Below, one piece after another: positions 46,844 to 58,656 of a stretch of 64,000 nt of DNA. Source of the DNA: Heloderma charlesbogerti (lineage: Eukaryota; Chordata; Lepidosauria; Squamata; Helodermatidae); the NCBI GenBank assembly GCA_026122225.1, contig JANEZZ010000728.1, forward strand, positions 1,240,001 to 1,304,000, given 5' to 3'. Position 1 is the first letter of the stretch. The number at the start of each line of letters is the position of its first letter. The translations under genes and the position numbers were made by a program. The notes below the pieces were generated by a model that worked only from the letters and a program-made list of their open reading frames with translations, did not search any database and was not told the origin of the DNA.

Positions 46844-47480
46844 CTGCGCAGAAAAGAACAACAAAAAGTCCACTTACTAGCAGCTTGGTGGTCAGCCATA
46901 ACAAGCAGGGTTTTTGACCTATCACCTTAATTAACCTGCTAACACAGAAAAGTACCATTAGACAATGCTGTAAAATTCTTAAGAATCCTACCCATGATGA
47001 ATAATCTTCTAATAAAACCTTGATATTGGCTACAAAGGTTATTCTGTAGTGTACCAATACTAAATTAAAAATGGCCACTTCATCACATGCAACATTTGCA
47101 GGGATCACTGTACTGTTTATGCTGGAGAAAATACTAACTCAGCACCCTCAGGGCTATTTCATGCAGGACATAAAAACAAATCTGGGATTTTCCCACCAAT
47201 AATCAAGTGTACATTGAAACTGGATCCAATTGGATCCCTATATGATACACACATTTGCAAACATGATCATCGCATTCACACTTCATGTTTCAAGTTTATG
47301 CTTGATCAGAAGGAAAACGTGGGAAGCATCCCTCAGTCCCGCTAATGGCATGTAAAGGCCCAAAGCAATCAGCATTTTTGGAAGAAAATTGTAGAAATGC
47401 CCAACTCTATGAACACTGAATAAAGACGAGACTATTTGGGCCTGGATCTGTGTCAGTATTTTGAGTGCTTGTTTTCATAC
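46844..47480 (-). other. CRACDL: CRACDL last intron (637 bp)
   Basis: Bounded on the minus strand by a GTATGA donor (47480) and the TGCGCAG acceptor (46844). It holds no exon or named repeat that I can support. Confidence 0.75.
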
Positions 47481-47628
47481 CAGAGCAATGATGCGACAGC
47501 ACGCTGGCTCTTGGCAAAGATTCTTGCATATCCAACTTTGTCTCTTTCTTCTGTTCTTCAGAAGAAACTGTGGGTAAGAAAGCTGAGGTTGTGTTCCGGG
47601 TGAAATCTGTCTGTTGCCTCACCGGTTC
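47481..47628 (-). CDS. CRACDL: CRACDL penultimate coding exon
   Basis: The acceptor TTTTTCATTTAG (47629) precedes GAA at a codon boundary. The exon encodes EPVRQQTDFTRNTTSAFLPT, EEQKKETKLDMQESLPRA and LSHHCS, then one base. The 148-bp length gives phase 0 in and phase 1 out, which fits both neighbours. The frame stays open to 47407, but reading through would add a short tail (MKTSTQNTDTD...) that ends in a stop. The GTATGA donor is preferred because it keeps the phase. The region is hydrophilic and probably disordered. Confidence 0.82.
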
Positions 47629-50417
47629 CTAAATGAAAAAGAGGAAGGGAAAAACACACACAACAGGATAGCTATTCTAAGCAATTCAGTGGATAACGGA
47701 ACCACAGTAGGGATTTAACAGAACACAAGAAACTCAGCAGCAGACATGGCTCTCCTGCTCAACAATGAAATAATCTGTCATATGTTACACAAGCCTGCCC
47801 TGTTTATACCATCTGAGCTGTAAACACTCCATAAACATTTAATGTTCTGTGGACTCTTAAGACTGCAAAAATGTATTTGGGATTCTGAATGATTCAACTA
47901 GAAGCACTTGGAAATGGATCTCCATGGCAAAATATTCAAGGCCGCTTCTCTTTTGCTAATGAAGACAAACACAAACCAAGCTTGGCAGCAAATAGCTTCC
48001 AACGGGAAGCTGTGGCTTTGCATCAATGGTTCCTTTTCTTCCTAGATGGGACAGGCAGTTGCATTTATTTTTGCCCCAACATTATTTTTAGCCAAAACAA
48101 CCTTATGGGGAGTGGGACTACAAGTCTGAGCAGAGGAACAGTGAGTGAGAGAGGAGGGTTGCTTAACCCTTTTCCCCTCCAGCCATGTTTTGCTCAAAGT
48201 TAGTTTTTACTTCCAAGACAAGAATATGCACAATCATGTGCTTATAAGGTATACTTACTCCTATGTCAGAGAAAGGTAAAAGGTGCAGCAGAAAGGCATG
48301 TGTGCTGCTAAAATCAGCAAGAATTTATACTCACTTTGGGGTTACCTACATAAGCTTGATGAATCAACTTCCTGTATGATCAAACTTGCATGGGACAATC
48401 TACCAGAACCTCTGTGAAACTAAAAATGGACAGTTTGTTCTGACTGTTATTCTTTGCAAATGTTATATAATATTATGAGCTAATATAAGTATTAGTAATC
48501 TGGCCTAAGTTTATTGAGGCCTCAGATCCAATCCAAAAGCAACTTTTTGCACATAGAAATAAAGCTATAAAATTTAGGACTTGCATGAGTGTGTGTGTGT
48601 TTATCATTTAAAGACTGCATCATTCAATATCACAACGCAATGTAGTTTTATCAGGAAAGCTCTGTGTAAGGAATATGACAGGGCGTTATTTTTAATGTAG
48701 CACTACCATTTCATGTTGTATATTCTGTATATAACGTTCTAAATCTGGATCCGCAGCACTGGCAATAACCACCAAACAGAGATGCTGTTTATCTCTTAGT
48801 CCATTTCTCTATAAACTAATTTATTTGGAGTTTTGGAAGTCAAGGTTCTCATTTCACCTCAAGTCCTTACCAAGGTTATATTTTACATGAAAAATATAAC
48901 TTTTTTCTACAAAAAAGGAGATATTACCCCACCAGAATGAATAAAATTTATGTATACGTGAGCCATTGAGCCTGCAATATTTATCCTTTCAGTACATATC
49001 ACCAAACATGTGTGTGAGAATTATGAATTCCATTCTCCCTATTGGCAGATTAAAACCAGAGACTTTTAGGAAGAAAAGCTCCTGCAACCAGGTACAAAGC
49101 TGAACTTTGAGGTACTTTCAGAACTGACACTGAGAGCAGTGTTTTGACTTTCCACATTTGTAACATGAATAAAAAGAGCAACTTTGATTAGAATGAACAC
49201 TTTTTTTTTTTAAATGACTACATTATGGCCACATTCAGAAGTGATGCACTGGAGATTAAAAAGGATCCTTAAGGTTGGATCCAACCTTCGTGCAATGGAA
49301 CGTCCCCATCTTCTCCTCCCCCCTGCAGCCCCCAATATGCCCCCCAAATCTGCTCTGGAGTATGCCCCAATCCTCCAGAGCTGATTTGGGGGCAAATGGC
49401 TGCAAGCGGGAGGGGAAATCTGTTCCACCAGCAGTTCTTTCCACTGGCGGAACAATACCAAACAGACATCATTTGTTGGATTAATTAGAAGTTCCCCTAT
49501 AATGCTGAATTAGACTTTCAATTGTACAAACTGGAACAGAGTGGAAAGAAGCACTGCAACATGGGAAAGTCTGTCTCCTCCATTTTTTTAAAGCTCCCAT
49601 GGGAGATGAATGTTCCAGTGCTGGAGAGGGAAGCACAGAGCACTCATATTCTGAAAGGAAGAATGCTTTGTTTAAAAGGTCTCAAATATTTGCTATGGAA
49701 AGGAAAATATGGCTTCACACACTTTCTCTTTAAAAGGGCTAAATGAGCACTCCTGCCACAGAAGATATGCACTTACCTTCCAGAGAATGAAAAAGCAAAA
49801 CACCAAACACACTCACCCCTCACTTAAAGATTTAAAAAAACTGAATGGGAATGGAGGACAAAGAAACAGGTCTAAAAGTGACACCGATAAAAACCAGACT
49901 GATTCTTCCATCTCTAATCATGTCTTGCCAGCAGTGAATGGAGAACCCCTTAGAGAGTTGCTGGCAATTGGAACAGAGTGTACTGGGCCAGAAAGATCAG
50001 TGGCCTGACTCAGGGTCATATAAGATCATAACTCTTGTCTAATCGGTGCCTGTGACAATCACGAAGCAAGATGCGACACAAGTGTTAGTAGTGGGAAGGA
50101 AAAGTTTTGCAAGCAATTGCAATTTGCGTACTGCCAAAGGTGGTTTATCCAGCAATGGAGACATGACTGCTAGGATTGATGTCTGCATCCCCTGAAATGA
50201 GGGTGCTCTGAATTTGTTAAAAGTGGAGAATCTGTAAACAGTCTTACTGATGTGTCAAACTGCTTTAGGCCTACGCAGTGAGCCCGTGTGGCATGGTGGC
50301 TAGAGTAAGGGAGGTGAACTGTGTTGTGGGGGGGGGACCAGATGCTACCCTACCCAGCCCTCTGCAGGCCAGGTGATATCAGGGGCGTGGCCAGCCTTCC
50401 TGATATTATATCTCCCT

Positions 50418-51537
50418 GACAAAGTGCCCCATGATATCCTGATGAGCAAACTAGCTCAAAGTAGCCTAGATGAAACAATGATCCGGTGGATCCACAGTTG
50501 GCTACAGAATCAGACTCAAAGAGTGCTTATCAATGGGACCTTCTCAAACTGGAGAGAGGTAAAGAGTGGGGTACTGCAGGGCTCAGTCCTGGGCCCGGTG
50601 CTCTTCAACATTTTGATTAATGACTTGGAGGAGGAGGTGCAGGGCATGCTGATAAAATTTGCAGATGACACAAAATTGGGCGAGATAGCTAATACTTTGG
50701 AAGACAGAAACAAAATTCAAAGTGATCTGGATAGACTGGAGCACTGGGCAGAAAACAACAGAATGACATTTAATAGGGATAAATGTCAAGTTCTGCACCT
50801 AGGAAAAAGAAACCAAAGGCACATTTACAAGACGGGGGATACTTGGCTCAACAACACTACACACGAGAAGGATCTTGGAATTGTTGTTAATCACAAGCTG
50901 AATATGAGCCAACAATGTGATGTGGCTGCAAAAAAGGCAAATGCTCTTTTGGGCTGCATTAATAGAAGCATAGCTTCCAAATCCCGGGAAGTACTAGTTC
51001 CCCTCTACTCAGCACTGGTTAGGCCTCATCTGGAGTACTGTGTCCAGTTCTGGGCACCACACTTTAAGAAGGATGCAGACAAACTGGAGAGGGTTCAGAG
51101 GAGGGCAACAAAGATGAACAGGGGACTGGAAACAAAGCCCTATGAGGAGAGACTGAAAGAACTGGGCATGTTTAGCCTTGAGAAGATTGAGGGGAGATAT
51201 GATAGCACTCTTCAAGTACTTGAAAGGTTGTCACAGAGGGGAAGGCCAGGCTCTCTTCTCGATCATCCCAGAGTGCAGGACACGGAATAATGGGCTCAAG
51301 TGACAGGAAGCCAGATTCTGGCTGAACATCAGGAAAAACTTCCTGACTTTTAGAGCAATACGACAATGGAACCAATTACCTAGGGAGGTGGTGGGCTCTC
51401 CCACACTAGAGGCTTTCAAGACGAGGCTGGACAGCCATCTGTCAGGGATGCTCTGACTTGGATTCCTGCATTGAGCAGGGGGTTGGACTCGATGGCCTTG
51501 TAGGCCCCTTCCAACCCTACTATTCTATGATTCTATG
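50418..51537 (+). mobile_element. CR1 LINE, 5'-truncated, reverse transcriptase frame largely open
   Basis: From about 50427 the frame reads PHDILMSKLAQSSLDETMIR, then GVLQGSVLGPVLFNILINDL, the catalytic FADDTKLG, and [55 protein letters not shown]. The frame continues to a shift near 51185 (LEKIEGRYDS), where the third copy reads LEKRRLRGD. The 3' UTR ends in ATTCTATG repeats at 51521-51537. Upstream RT motifs and the endonuclease are absent. It is antisense within a CRACDL intron and very similar to the copy at 62665-63986. Confidence 0.95.
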
Positions 51538-51876
51538 CCGGCTGGAGCTCCAACCAGTGCTTTGTGTTGGGGATGCTTCACCCACACTGTTTCCTTCCCG
51601 ATGGGGGAAGGTGCAGCGACCATGAGGTGCCCCAGCCAAAGGTGGAGCACTTCACCTGTAGCCTCAGTTGGGCCACTTTATTTGCACCACATCCTCCCCA
51701 ATGAAGGAAGGCAGCATGGGTAAAGCACTTAGCGTGGCACTCACCTACCCAATTGGGAGGGCAAGCGGTGTGCTACCATGGGCTGGATGGAGAACATTCA
51801 TGGGCTGGAGGTTCCTCTCCACTAGGCTAGAGGATTTGAGTCAGGAGGGGAAGGCCCAGATTCAAATGGCGGCCAC

Positions 51877-51921
<45 letters not shown>

Positions 51922-51942
51922 ATGTATGCATGCATGCATGCT
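51877..51942. repeat. (CTAA)n(ATGC)n microsatellite
   Basis: About ten ACTA/CTAA units are followed by GTATGCATGCATGCATGC. This is compound simple sequence. Confidence 0.96.
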
Positions 51943-52110
51943 TCTCGGAACAGAGGTGGTGGCAATACTGGTTCAATTCAGAAAAACAGGTCAATTTTTA
52001 TAATGTGTGACTGATTACAAGAGGTCTTAGAGAATTAATCACAAGCAGGCTAGAGCAAAGAGCACCACTACGAAGTCACACACAAATCAAGCAGGGATGA
52101 ACTGTATCAC

Positions 52111-52304
52111 CTCCATTTTCTCCTTCTCTTTTATTTGTTTTTCTGCATCTGCTTTATCCTGAGCCACTGTTTTTTCTTCTTTACTAAGCTCCTGCTCCAC
52201 GAGCCTCCGCTTCTGTTTTGCTATTGTAATCCAGGCTGGCATTGTCTGACTTTCAATTGCTCTTGCATTGTCTGCAGCAATCGCAGGAGAAGGCACACTT
52301 TTCT
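52111..52304 (-). CDS. CRACDL: CRACDL antepenultimate coding exon
   Basis: The acceptor is CTCTCAACAG (52305). The exon starts with two bases of a split codon and then reads KSVPSPAIAADNARAIESQ, MPAWITIAKQKRRLVEQE and a charged, Lys/Glu-rich stretch (KEEKTVAQDKADAEKQIKEK), closing ME at a GTGATA donor. The W-I-T-I-A-K-Q-K motif followed by a helical charged tract is a CRACD-family feature. Length 194 bp, phase 1 in, phase 0 out; the out-phase matches the next exon. The large upstream exon of this family is not in the window. Confidence 0.82.
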
Positions 52305-52659
52305 CTGTTGAGAGAATTTGGGAAGAAAGTTATCAGAGAGAGAAATGCACCGTCTGCTGTTCTTCCATTTTAGAGGCATTCCCCAGGGACACACAGCAGT
52401 AAAGAAACTAAACCTTGCCCTGTGAACCCTAGAAATGACCAGCAGCTAGGGAGAATCCTGCACACACATCAGGAAACCTGCTCTAAGATCCCAGTGTCTG
52501 CAAGAGAGAAGTAGAGCACAGGACCCAGGCTCAGCAATCCAGAGCTGACAGCGGAAGAGTTCAAAGAAGTAGACAGGCAGTGGCTGTAACTGCCTGGACT
52601 TCATGAGGAGCTAGAAGGAGTGAGAAGAGCAAGGGAACTAGATTTGTATATTATTTTAT

Positions 52660-52745
52660 TATTATTTAAATTTGATAATAATTTATTATTATTTAAATTA
52701 TTTATTTATAATAAATAAATTCATTAAAATTTATTAAAATTTATT
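52660..52745. repeat. AT-rich low-complexity tract
   Basis: TTATTATTATTTAAATT and AATAAATAAATT words repeat. It probably comes from the tail of a LINE or SINE, but the source is not clear. Confidence 0.8.
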
Positions 52746-52864
52746 AGATGCCATTCTGTAAAAAAGACTCAAAGTGTCTTACAACAAGGGTTAAAACATA
52801 CAAAAAGAAAAATGTAATACAACGAAAAACAAGTTAAAATTCCAAGGCCCGTAAAAGAACAGAG

Positions 52865-53296
52865 GGAGTGATCCTATGACAGATCTGGGAGGGCATAAGA
52901 TAGTTGAGTTTCCTGTCTCCAAAGTCAGGGACAGGCTCTGACCTCAGAGCCAGGAAACCACACTCCACTCCCCCTCCCTCTCATAGCCAGTGCAGAGAGA
53001 ACCACACTGGCTACCTGTCTGCGCTTGGAAGACAGAGCATGGAGATGGGAAAAGGGGGGCATTCCTGGGGGTAGAAAGGGGAGGAAACCAGGGTGGCTGC
53101 AATACGACATAACCCAGCTCCTTCCTTCTGCCTCTGAGGTGCTGCAGCCAGACAGGCGAAATTGCCTGTCTAACAGAAATTCAGGGCAGCTGGAGCACAG
53201 AGGCAAAGATTGCCTCTGCTGTCCTCCCACCCTGCATTGGATACTCAGCAGCCTCCAAGTTCGGAGGCTGCCAGCAATCCACGTAGGATTGCACCC
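52865..53296 (+). mobile_element. GC-rich ~430-bp element with AGGGTGCAATCCTA-type ends
   Basis: The left end AGGGAGTGATCCTATGAC and the right end GTAGGATTGCACCCT are inverted, so it is probably a non-autonomous DNA transposon. The body aligns with 34010-34450 (TTGCCTGTCTAACAGAAAT versus TTGCTCATCTACCAAAAAT). It is non-coding. Confidence 0.72.
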
Positions 53297-53299
53297 TAA

Positions 53300-53640
53300 A
53301 TTAAGAATCCCAGTCATATGCTGTCAAATGCCTGGGAGTAGAGGAAAGCTTTAACCTGGTACTAAAAAGATGACGATGCTGGTGTCAGGTGGAGTATTAC
53401 TGGGGAGAGCCTTCCACAATCAAGGGGCCACCACTGAAAAACCCCTCTCCCTTGTTGCCATCCCCTGAATCTTCCTCAGAAAATGAACACACAGGAGGTC
53501 CTCAGATGATTATTGTAGTGTATGTACTCTATGAGGTGTTGCAATCTCGAGCCATGTAAGGCTTTATAGGTCAAAACCAACACCTCAGTCTCTAAACACC
53601 ACTAGCTGTTAATGGGTTGAGTTTCTGGATGCAGCTTATT
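53300..53640 (-). mobile_element. L2-like LINE, decayed C-terminal part
   Basis: Reading the minus strand gives LVLTYKALHGSRLQHLIE, then FQWWPLDCGRLSP and YSQAFDSI across frameshifts. These align with the plus-strand element at 19840-20455 (VLVLTYKALHGLGPQYLIE, SQWWPPSYG, PRHLTAY). Confidence 0.75.
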
Positions 53641-53689
53641 AACAAGCTTGTCAAGGGCCCCTTGGAGGCCTCTCTCAGTCTAATCCAGT

Positions 53690-54180
53690 AACCAAGTCCA
53701 GACACAGACAAAGGGATTCCTTTCAAAGCTTTATTCTTCCTTTACAACTTAACAACTCTACCGTTTGCAACTAGATCTGAGCAGCACAGTACCTATGCCC
53801 TAAGTTGGAACAGTTGGTCCCCGTTTGAAAGGGAATTACTGGCAGACCCCTGAACTTAAGGACTAGGGAGAGTCCCTCTCCTTTTCCCTTGGATCCTCTG
53901 GGCGCAGCCATTGTTTGCGCGCCAACCGGGCACTACGCCTCCTTTCTGCGCCCTCCATCTGGCGCCACTCTCTGCGTCGGCGTCGCGCGTCCACCAAGTC
54001 TGCTATCCGTGCTCTGTCACTCCCGGGACTGCTATCTAACCGAGGAATGCTGGTGGGAGGAATCTCCGTCAGCTGTTGGCCCTGGGAAAGAGGAGCGCGC
54101 TCCTCTCCCAGGAGCGACTGCTCTTCCTCAGAATCAGAACTACTCTGGGATTCTATGGGCTCAGTGTCCACCCTGACAAA
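53690..54180 (-). mobile_element. Possible LTR-retroelement 3' end with a short charged ORF
   Basis: The minus-strand frame 54171-53863 encodes about 102 residues: an acidic, Ser-rich N-terminal half (SQSSSDSEEEQSLLGEE) and a strongly basic end (DARRRRREWRQMEGAERRRS, ARLARKQW). A stop lies shortly upstream. Further along the minus strand, GGAAGAATAAAGCTTTGAAA is a polyadenylation-like site followed by TTTGTCTGTGTCTGG. This layout could be the tail of a gag-pol frame and an LTR, but no protease, polymerase or LTR pair is seen. Treat it as unidentified. Confidence 0.35.
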
Positions 54181-54593
54181 GCTTCCCTAAATAGGTTTGA
54201 TTGCTGTGTGACTTCTAAAAGTGGCTGAGGCTCAAATAAACTTTGTCTACATAATTTGGAGGACAAGGGCTGTTCTCCCCCACCCCAGAGGCTGACTCTG
54301 CTCATCATACATCAGTTTATCTGACCCATGTTCTTATGGTGATCCCAACTGGCGATGACATATTTCTGAACTAGGCATAGGCTGGACAGCCCAAGAGAGA
54401 AGCTCAATATTGTATTTTGGATACTACCACATCCTCCATTTTAGGGAGGCTCAGTGACTCATCTGTAATAAACTGCATATATAACCAGTTCACCACAGGA
54501 AGCTGTTGAGGCCAGAATGAAAACAATCATTCTTGTCACATGCAAAATGGTTGAATTAATGTACTTCCTCTTTGCATCTGCAATGCTGTATTT

Positions 54594-54602
54594 CACTTCT
54601 TT
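54594..54602. repeat. Target-site duplication, 3' side of the second BovB
   Basis: CACTTCTTT is repeated at 57799-57807. Allowing one mismatch, the match extends two bases further out on one side. Confidence 0.75.
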
Positions 54603-57600
54603 GTTGTTGTTCAGTCATTCAGTCATGTCCGACTCCTCGTAACCCCATGGACCATAGCACGCCAGGCCTTCGTGTCCTGCGCTCTCTCCTGGAGTGTGCT
54701 CAAGTCCATATTCATTGCATCAGTGATGCTATCTAACCATCTCATCCTCTGCTGTCCCCTTCTCCTTTTGCCTTCAGTCTTTCCCAGCATCAGGGTCTTT
54801 TCCAGAGAGTTTTCTCTACGCGTTAGGTGGCCAAAATATTTCAGCTTCAGTATCTGTCCTTCCAATGAGCACTCAGGGTTGATTTCCTTTAGAATTGACT
54901 GATTTGACCTCCTTGCAGTCCAGGGGACTCGTAAGAGTCTTCTCCAGCACCACAGTTCGAAGGCATCAATTCTTCGGCGCTCAACCTTCCTTATAGTCCA
55001 GCTCTCACAGCCATACATTATTACTGGGAAAACCATAGCTTTGATTAGACGGACCTTAGTCGGCAAGGTGATGTCTCTGCTTCTTACTATGCTGTCTAGG
55101 TTTGCCATAGCTTTCCTCCCAAGGAGCAAGCGTCTTTTAATTTCATGGCTACAGTCACCATCTGCAGTGATCTTGGAGCCCAAGAAAATAAAATCTGTCA
55201 CTGCTTCCATTTCTTCCCCTTCCATATGCCAGGAAGTGATGAGGCCAGATGCCATGATCACAGTTTTTTTAATGTTGAGTTTCAAACCAGCTTTTGCACT
55301 CTACACTTTCACCCTCAACAAGAGGCTCTTTAGATCCTGTTCAGTTTCTGCCATTAGGGTAGTATCGTCTGCATATCAGAGGTTGTTGATAATTCTCCCG
55401 GCAATCTTAATTCCGACCTGTGATTCATCCAACCCGGCGTTTCTCATGATGTACTCTGCATATAAGTTAAATAAGCAGGGCAACAATATGCAGCTTTGTC
55501 ATACTCCTTTCCCAATTTTGAACCAATCGGTTGTTCCATGTCTGGTTCTTACTGTTCCTTCTTGACCCTCGTACAGGTTTCTCAGAAGACAGGTAAGGTG
55601 GTCTGGTACCCCCATCTCTTTCAGAATTTGCCAGAGTTTGTTGTGATCCATACAATCAAAGGCTTTAGCGTAGTCAATAAAGCAGAAATAGACACTTTTC
55701 TGGAATGCTCTTGCTTTCTCCATGATCCAACGAAAGTTGGCGATTTGATCTCTAGTTCCTCTGCCTCTTTGAAACCCAGCTTGTACTTCCTGTAGTTCTT
55801 GGCTCACATACTGCTGAAGCCTAGCTTGTAGGATTTTGAGCATAACCTTGCTGGCATGGGAAATGAGCGCAATTGTGCGGTAGTTTGAACACTCTTTGGC
55901 GTTGCCCTTCTTTGGAATTGGAATGTAAACTGACCTTTTCCAGTCTTGTGGCCACTGTTGAGTGTTCCAGATTTGTTGGCATATTGAATGCAGCACTTTA
56001 ACAGCATCATCTTTTAGGATTTTAAATAGCTCAGCTTGATTATGTCATCTCCGCTAGCTTTGTTGTTAGTAATGCTTCCCAAGGCCCACTTGATTTCACT
56101 CTCGAGGATGACCGGCTCAAGTTCAGTGACCACACTATCATGGCTATCAGGGACATTCAGATCTTTCCTGTATAGTTCTTCTGTGTATTCTTGCCACCTC
56201 TTCTTAATCTCATCTGCTTCTGTGAGGTCCCTGCCTTCTTTGTCCTTTATCATGCCCGTCTTTGCAAGAAGATCTCCGATTTTCTTGAAGAGATCTCTAG
56301 TCTTTCCCATTCTGTTGTTTTCCTCGATTTCTTTGCATTGTTCATTTAAGAAGGCCTTCTTGTCTCTCCTTGCTATTCTCTGGAACTCTGCATTCAGTTG
56401 GATATCTCTTCCCCTTTCTCCCTTGCTTTTCACTTCCCTTCTTTCCTCAGCTACTTGTAAAGCCTTATCAGACAGCCACGTGGCTTTCTTGCATTTCTTT
56501 TTCTTTGGGATGGATTGAGTTGCTGCCTCCTGAACAATGTTACGGACTTCCATCCATAGTTCCCCAGACACTCTATCAGGTCTAATCCCTGAAATCTATT
56601 CCTCACCTCCACTGTATATTCATCAGGGATATGATTGAGGTCATACCTGAATGGTTTAGTGGTTTTCCCTACATTCTTCAATTTAAGCTGAAATTTTGCA
56701 ACAAGAAGCTCATGATCTGAGCCACAGTCAGCTCCACGTCTTGTTTTTACTGACTGTATAGAGCTTCTCCATCTTTGGCTGCAAAGTACATAATCAATCT
56801 GATTTCGATATTGACCATCTGGTGATGTCCATGTGTAGAGTCGCCTCTTGTGCTGTTGGAAAAGCGTGTTTGCTATGATCAGCGTGTTCTCTTGGCAAAA
56901 CTCTATTAGCCTTTGTCCTGCTTCATTTTGTACACCAAGGCCATGCTTGCCTGTTATCCCAGTGATTTCTTGACTTCCTACTTTGGCATTCAAATCCCCT
57001 ATGATGAAGAGGACATCTTTTTTTGGTGTTAGTTCTAGAAGGTGTTGTAGGTCTTCATAGAACCCGATCAACCTCAGCTTCTTTGGCATCAGTGGCTGGG
57101 GCATAGACTTGAATTACTGTGATGTTGAATGGTTTGCCTTGGATTCGTACTGAGATCATTCTATTGTTTTTAAGATTGACCCCAGTATTGCTTTTCCCAC
57201 CCTTTTGTTGACTATGAGTGCTACTCCATTTCTTCTAAGGGATTCTTGCCCACAGTAGTAGATATGATGGTCACCTGAATTAAATTTGCCCATGCTTGTC
57301 CATTTTAGTTCGCTGATTTCCAAGATGTCGATGTTCAATCTTGCCATCTCATGTTTGACCACCTCCAGCTTACCTTGATTCATTGATCTGACATTCCAGG
57401 TTCCTAAACAATATTGTTCTTTACAGCATCGGATTTTCTTTTCACCACCAGACACATGCACAGCTGAGTGTCCTTTCGGCTTTGGCCCAGCCGCTCCACT
57501 CTTTCTGGTGCTACTTGGAAATTCCCTCTGGTCTTCCCCAGTAGTATATTGGACACCTTCCGACCTGAGGGGCTCATCTTCCGGCGTCATATCTTTTAGC

Positions 57601-57798
57601 CTTGTGATACGTTCCATGGGGTTTTCTTGGCAAGAATACTGGAGTGGGTTGCCATTTCCTTCTCCAGTGGACCACATTTTGTCAGAACTCTCTGCCATGA
57701 CCTGTCCATCTTGGGTGGCCCTGCACGGCATAGCTTATGGCTTCATTGAGTTACGCAAGCCCCTTCGCCACTACAAGGCAGTGATCCATGAGGGGTTC
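54603..57798 (-). pseudogene. Full-length BovB LINE, coding frame broken
   Basis: The element has the same 5' start (CCCTCATGGATCACTGCC on its own strand) and (CAA)n end as the intact copy, so it is complete but dead. Compared with that copy, the Arg before YADD is a stop (TGA at 55378-55376) and another Arg, in GVRQG, is a stop (TGA at 55501-55499); both are CGA to TGA, the CpG-decay pattern. Indels near 56035, 56570, 57065 and 57175 shift the frame, and a 12-bp in-frame loss is near 56268. It lies in the CRACDL intron in the same sense as the gene. The endonuclease and RT motifs are still readable in pieces. Confidence 0.95.
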
Positions 57799-57807
57799 CA
57801 CTTCTTT
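57799..57807. repeat. Target-site duplication, 5' side of the second BovB
   Basis: CACTTCTTT is identical to 54594-54602 and directly flanks the element's 5' end. Confidence 0.75.
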
Positions 57808-57929
57808 AGTCACTTCAATTCATTGCATGTAAGTAGGTTTTCAATTTGTAACTGCATTGTAGCATTTTTACAGATTAAGTGGTTTCACATCTTGTCATGA
57901 ATGAAAGTTGCCAAAAATATTTCAAAATG

Positions 57930-57962
57930 TATTTTCTTTCTTTCTCTCTCTCTCTCTCTCTC
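57930..57962. repeat. (CT)n microsatellite
   Basis: TTTCTTTCTTTC runs into CTCTCTCTCTCTCTCTC. This is simple sequence. Confidence 0.95.
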
Positions 57963-58469
57963 AAATTTCAAAAGAAAACTTTCATTGTACTCAGAAATAG
58001 GGTCAAGAGAGAGGATTGCTATCTGTTGAATTATTGTTTTTTTGCACCTTGGGGCCATGATTAACATGTCAAGAAGCACTTCTAAAACTAAGAGCAAATG
58101 AGCATTTTTATGCACAGCTGAGCTAGATCCACAAGTCCCCGCCTTGTGGCTGAGATAGCTGGTAGAATAAAGGCACTGTGGTTTAATCAACAAGCCCTTT
58201 GTGCACAGGTTTAGTCAAGAGGGCATTTGTGCACAGGTGCATTTCCTTAAATGCAGCTCCAGCATGGTTCTGCTACAGTGTGCCTTGCCCCCGCCCCTGC
58301 ATTAAATCCTGGGCATGCCTCCATGACCTGGCAGTGATGTGGTCAAGGGGTAGGGCCACCTCCCACTCCATTCTTTCTTTTTCCCCATTCGCAGTAGCAT
58401 GCTCTTTGGACACAAGCTTTCTTTCCCACTTAGCACTACTTCATACTGTTTAATTATTTCACTATATCA

Positions 58470-58656
58470 CAGTAGCGCTGTTTTCCTATTCACAATATGT
58501 AGCCTACTGCAGTAGCTGCTTTACCCATGCACAGTATGCAGCCTGTTTTTCCCATTCATAATAGCACAGTAGCTGCTTCACCCATTCAGATTATGTAGCC
58601 TGTTTTCCCCATTCACAACAGCACAGTATCTTTTAATCTTTCACAATATCCCAATG
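58470..58656. repeat. Degenerate minisatellite, 57-bp period
   Basis: Units start with CAGTAGC at 58470, 58510 and 58567, and CAGTATC at 58624. The spacing from 58510 to 58567 to 58624 is exactly 57 bp. Each has a TGTAGCC-like block and a CCCATTCA block. The first unit is short (40 bp). It is non-coding. Confidence 0.8.

Larger units (their letters stand above)
47629..52110 (-). other. CRACDL: CRACDL intron, 4.5 kb
   Basis: Bounded by a GAG/GTGATA donor (52110) and the TTTCATTTAG acceptor. It contains an antisense CR1 (50418-51537), an inverted-repeat fragment near 49262-49485 (GGATCCAACC ends) and, at about 49930-50030, a possible SINE 3' end. Stretches 47629-49260, 49490-50417 and 51538-51876 show no exon. 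Confidence 0.7.

Noticed and set aside
50516..51419. Minus-strand frames over CR1 (similar at 230-418, 63190-63860)
   Set aside because: They are shadows of the CR1 coding strand and 3' UTR.
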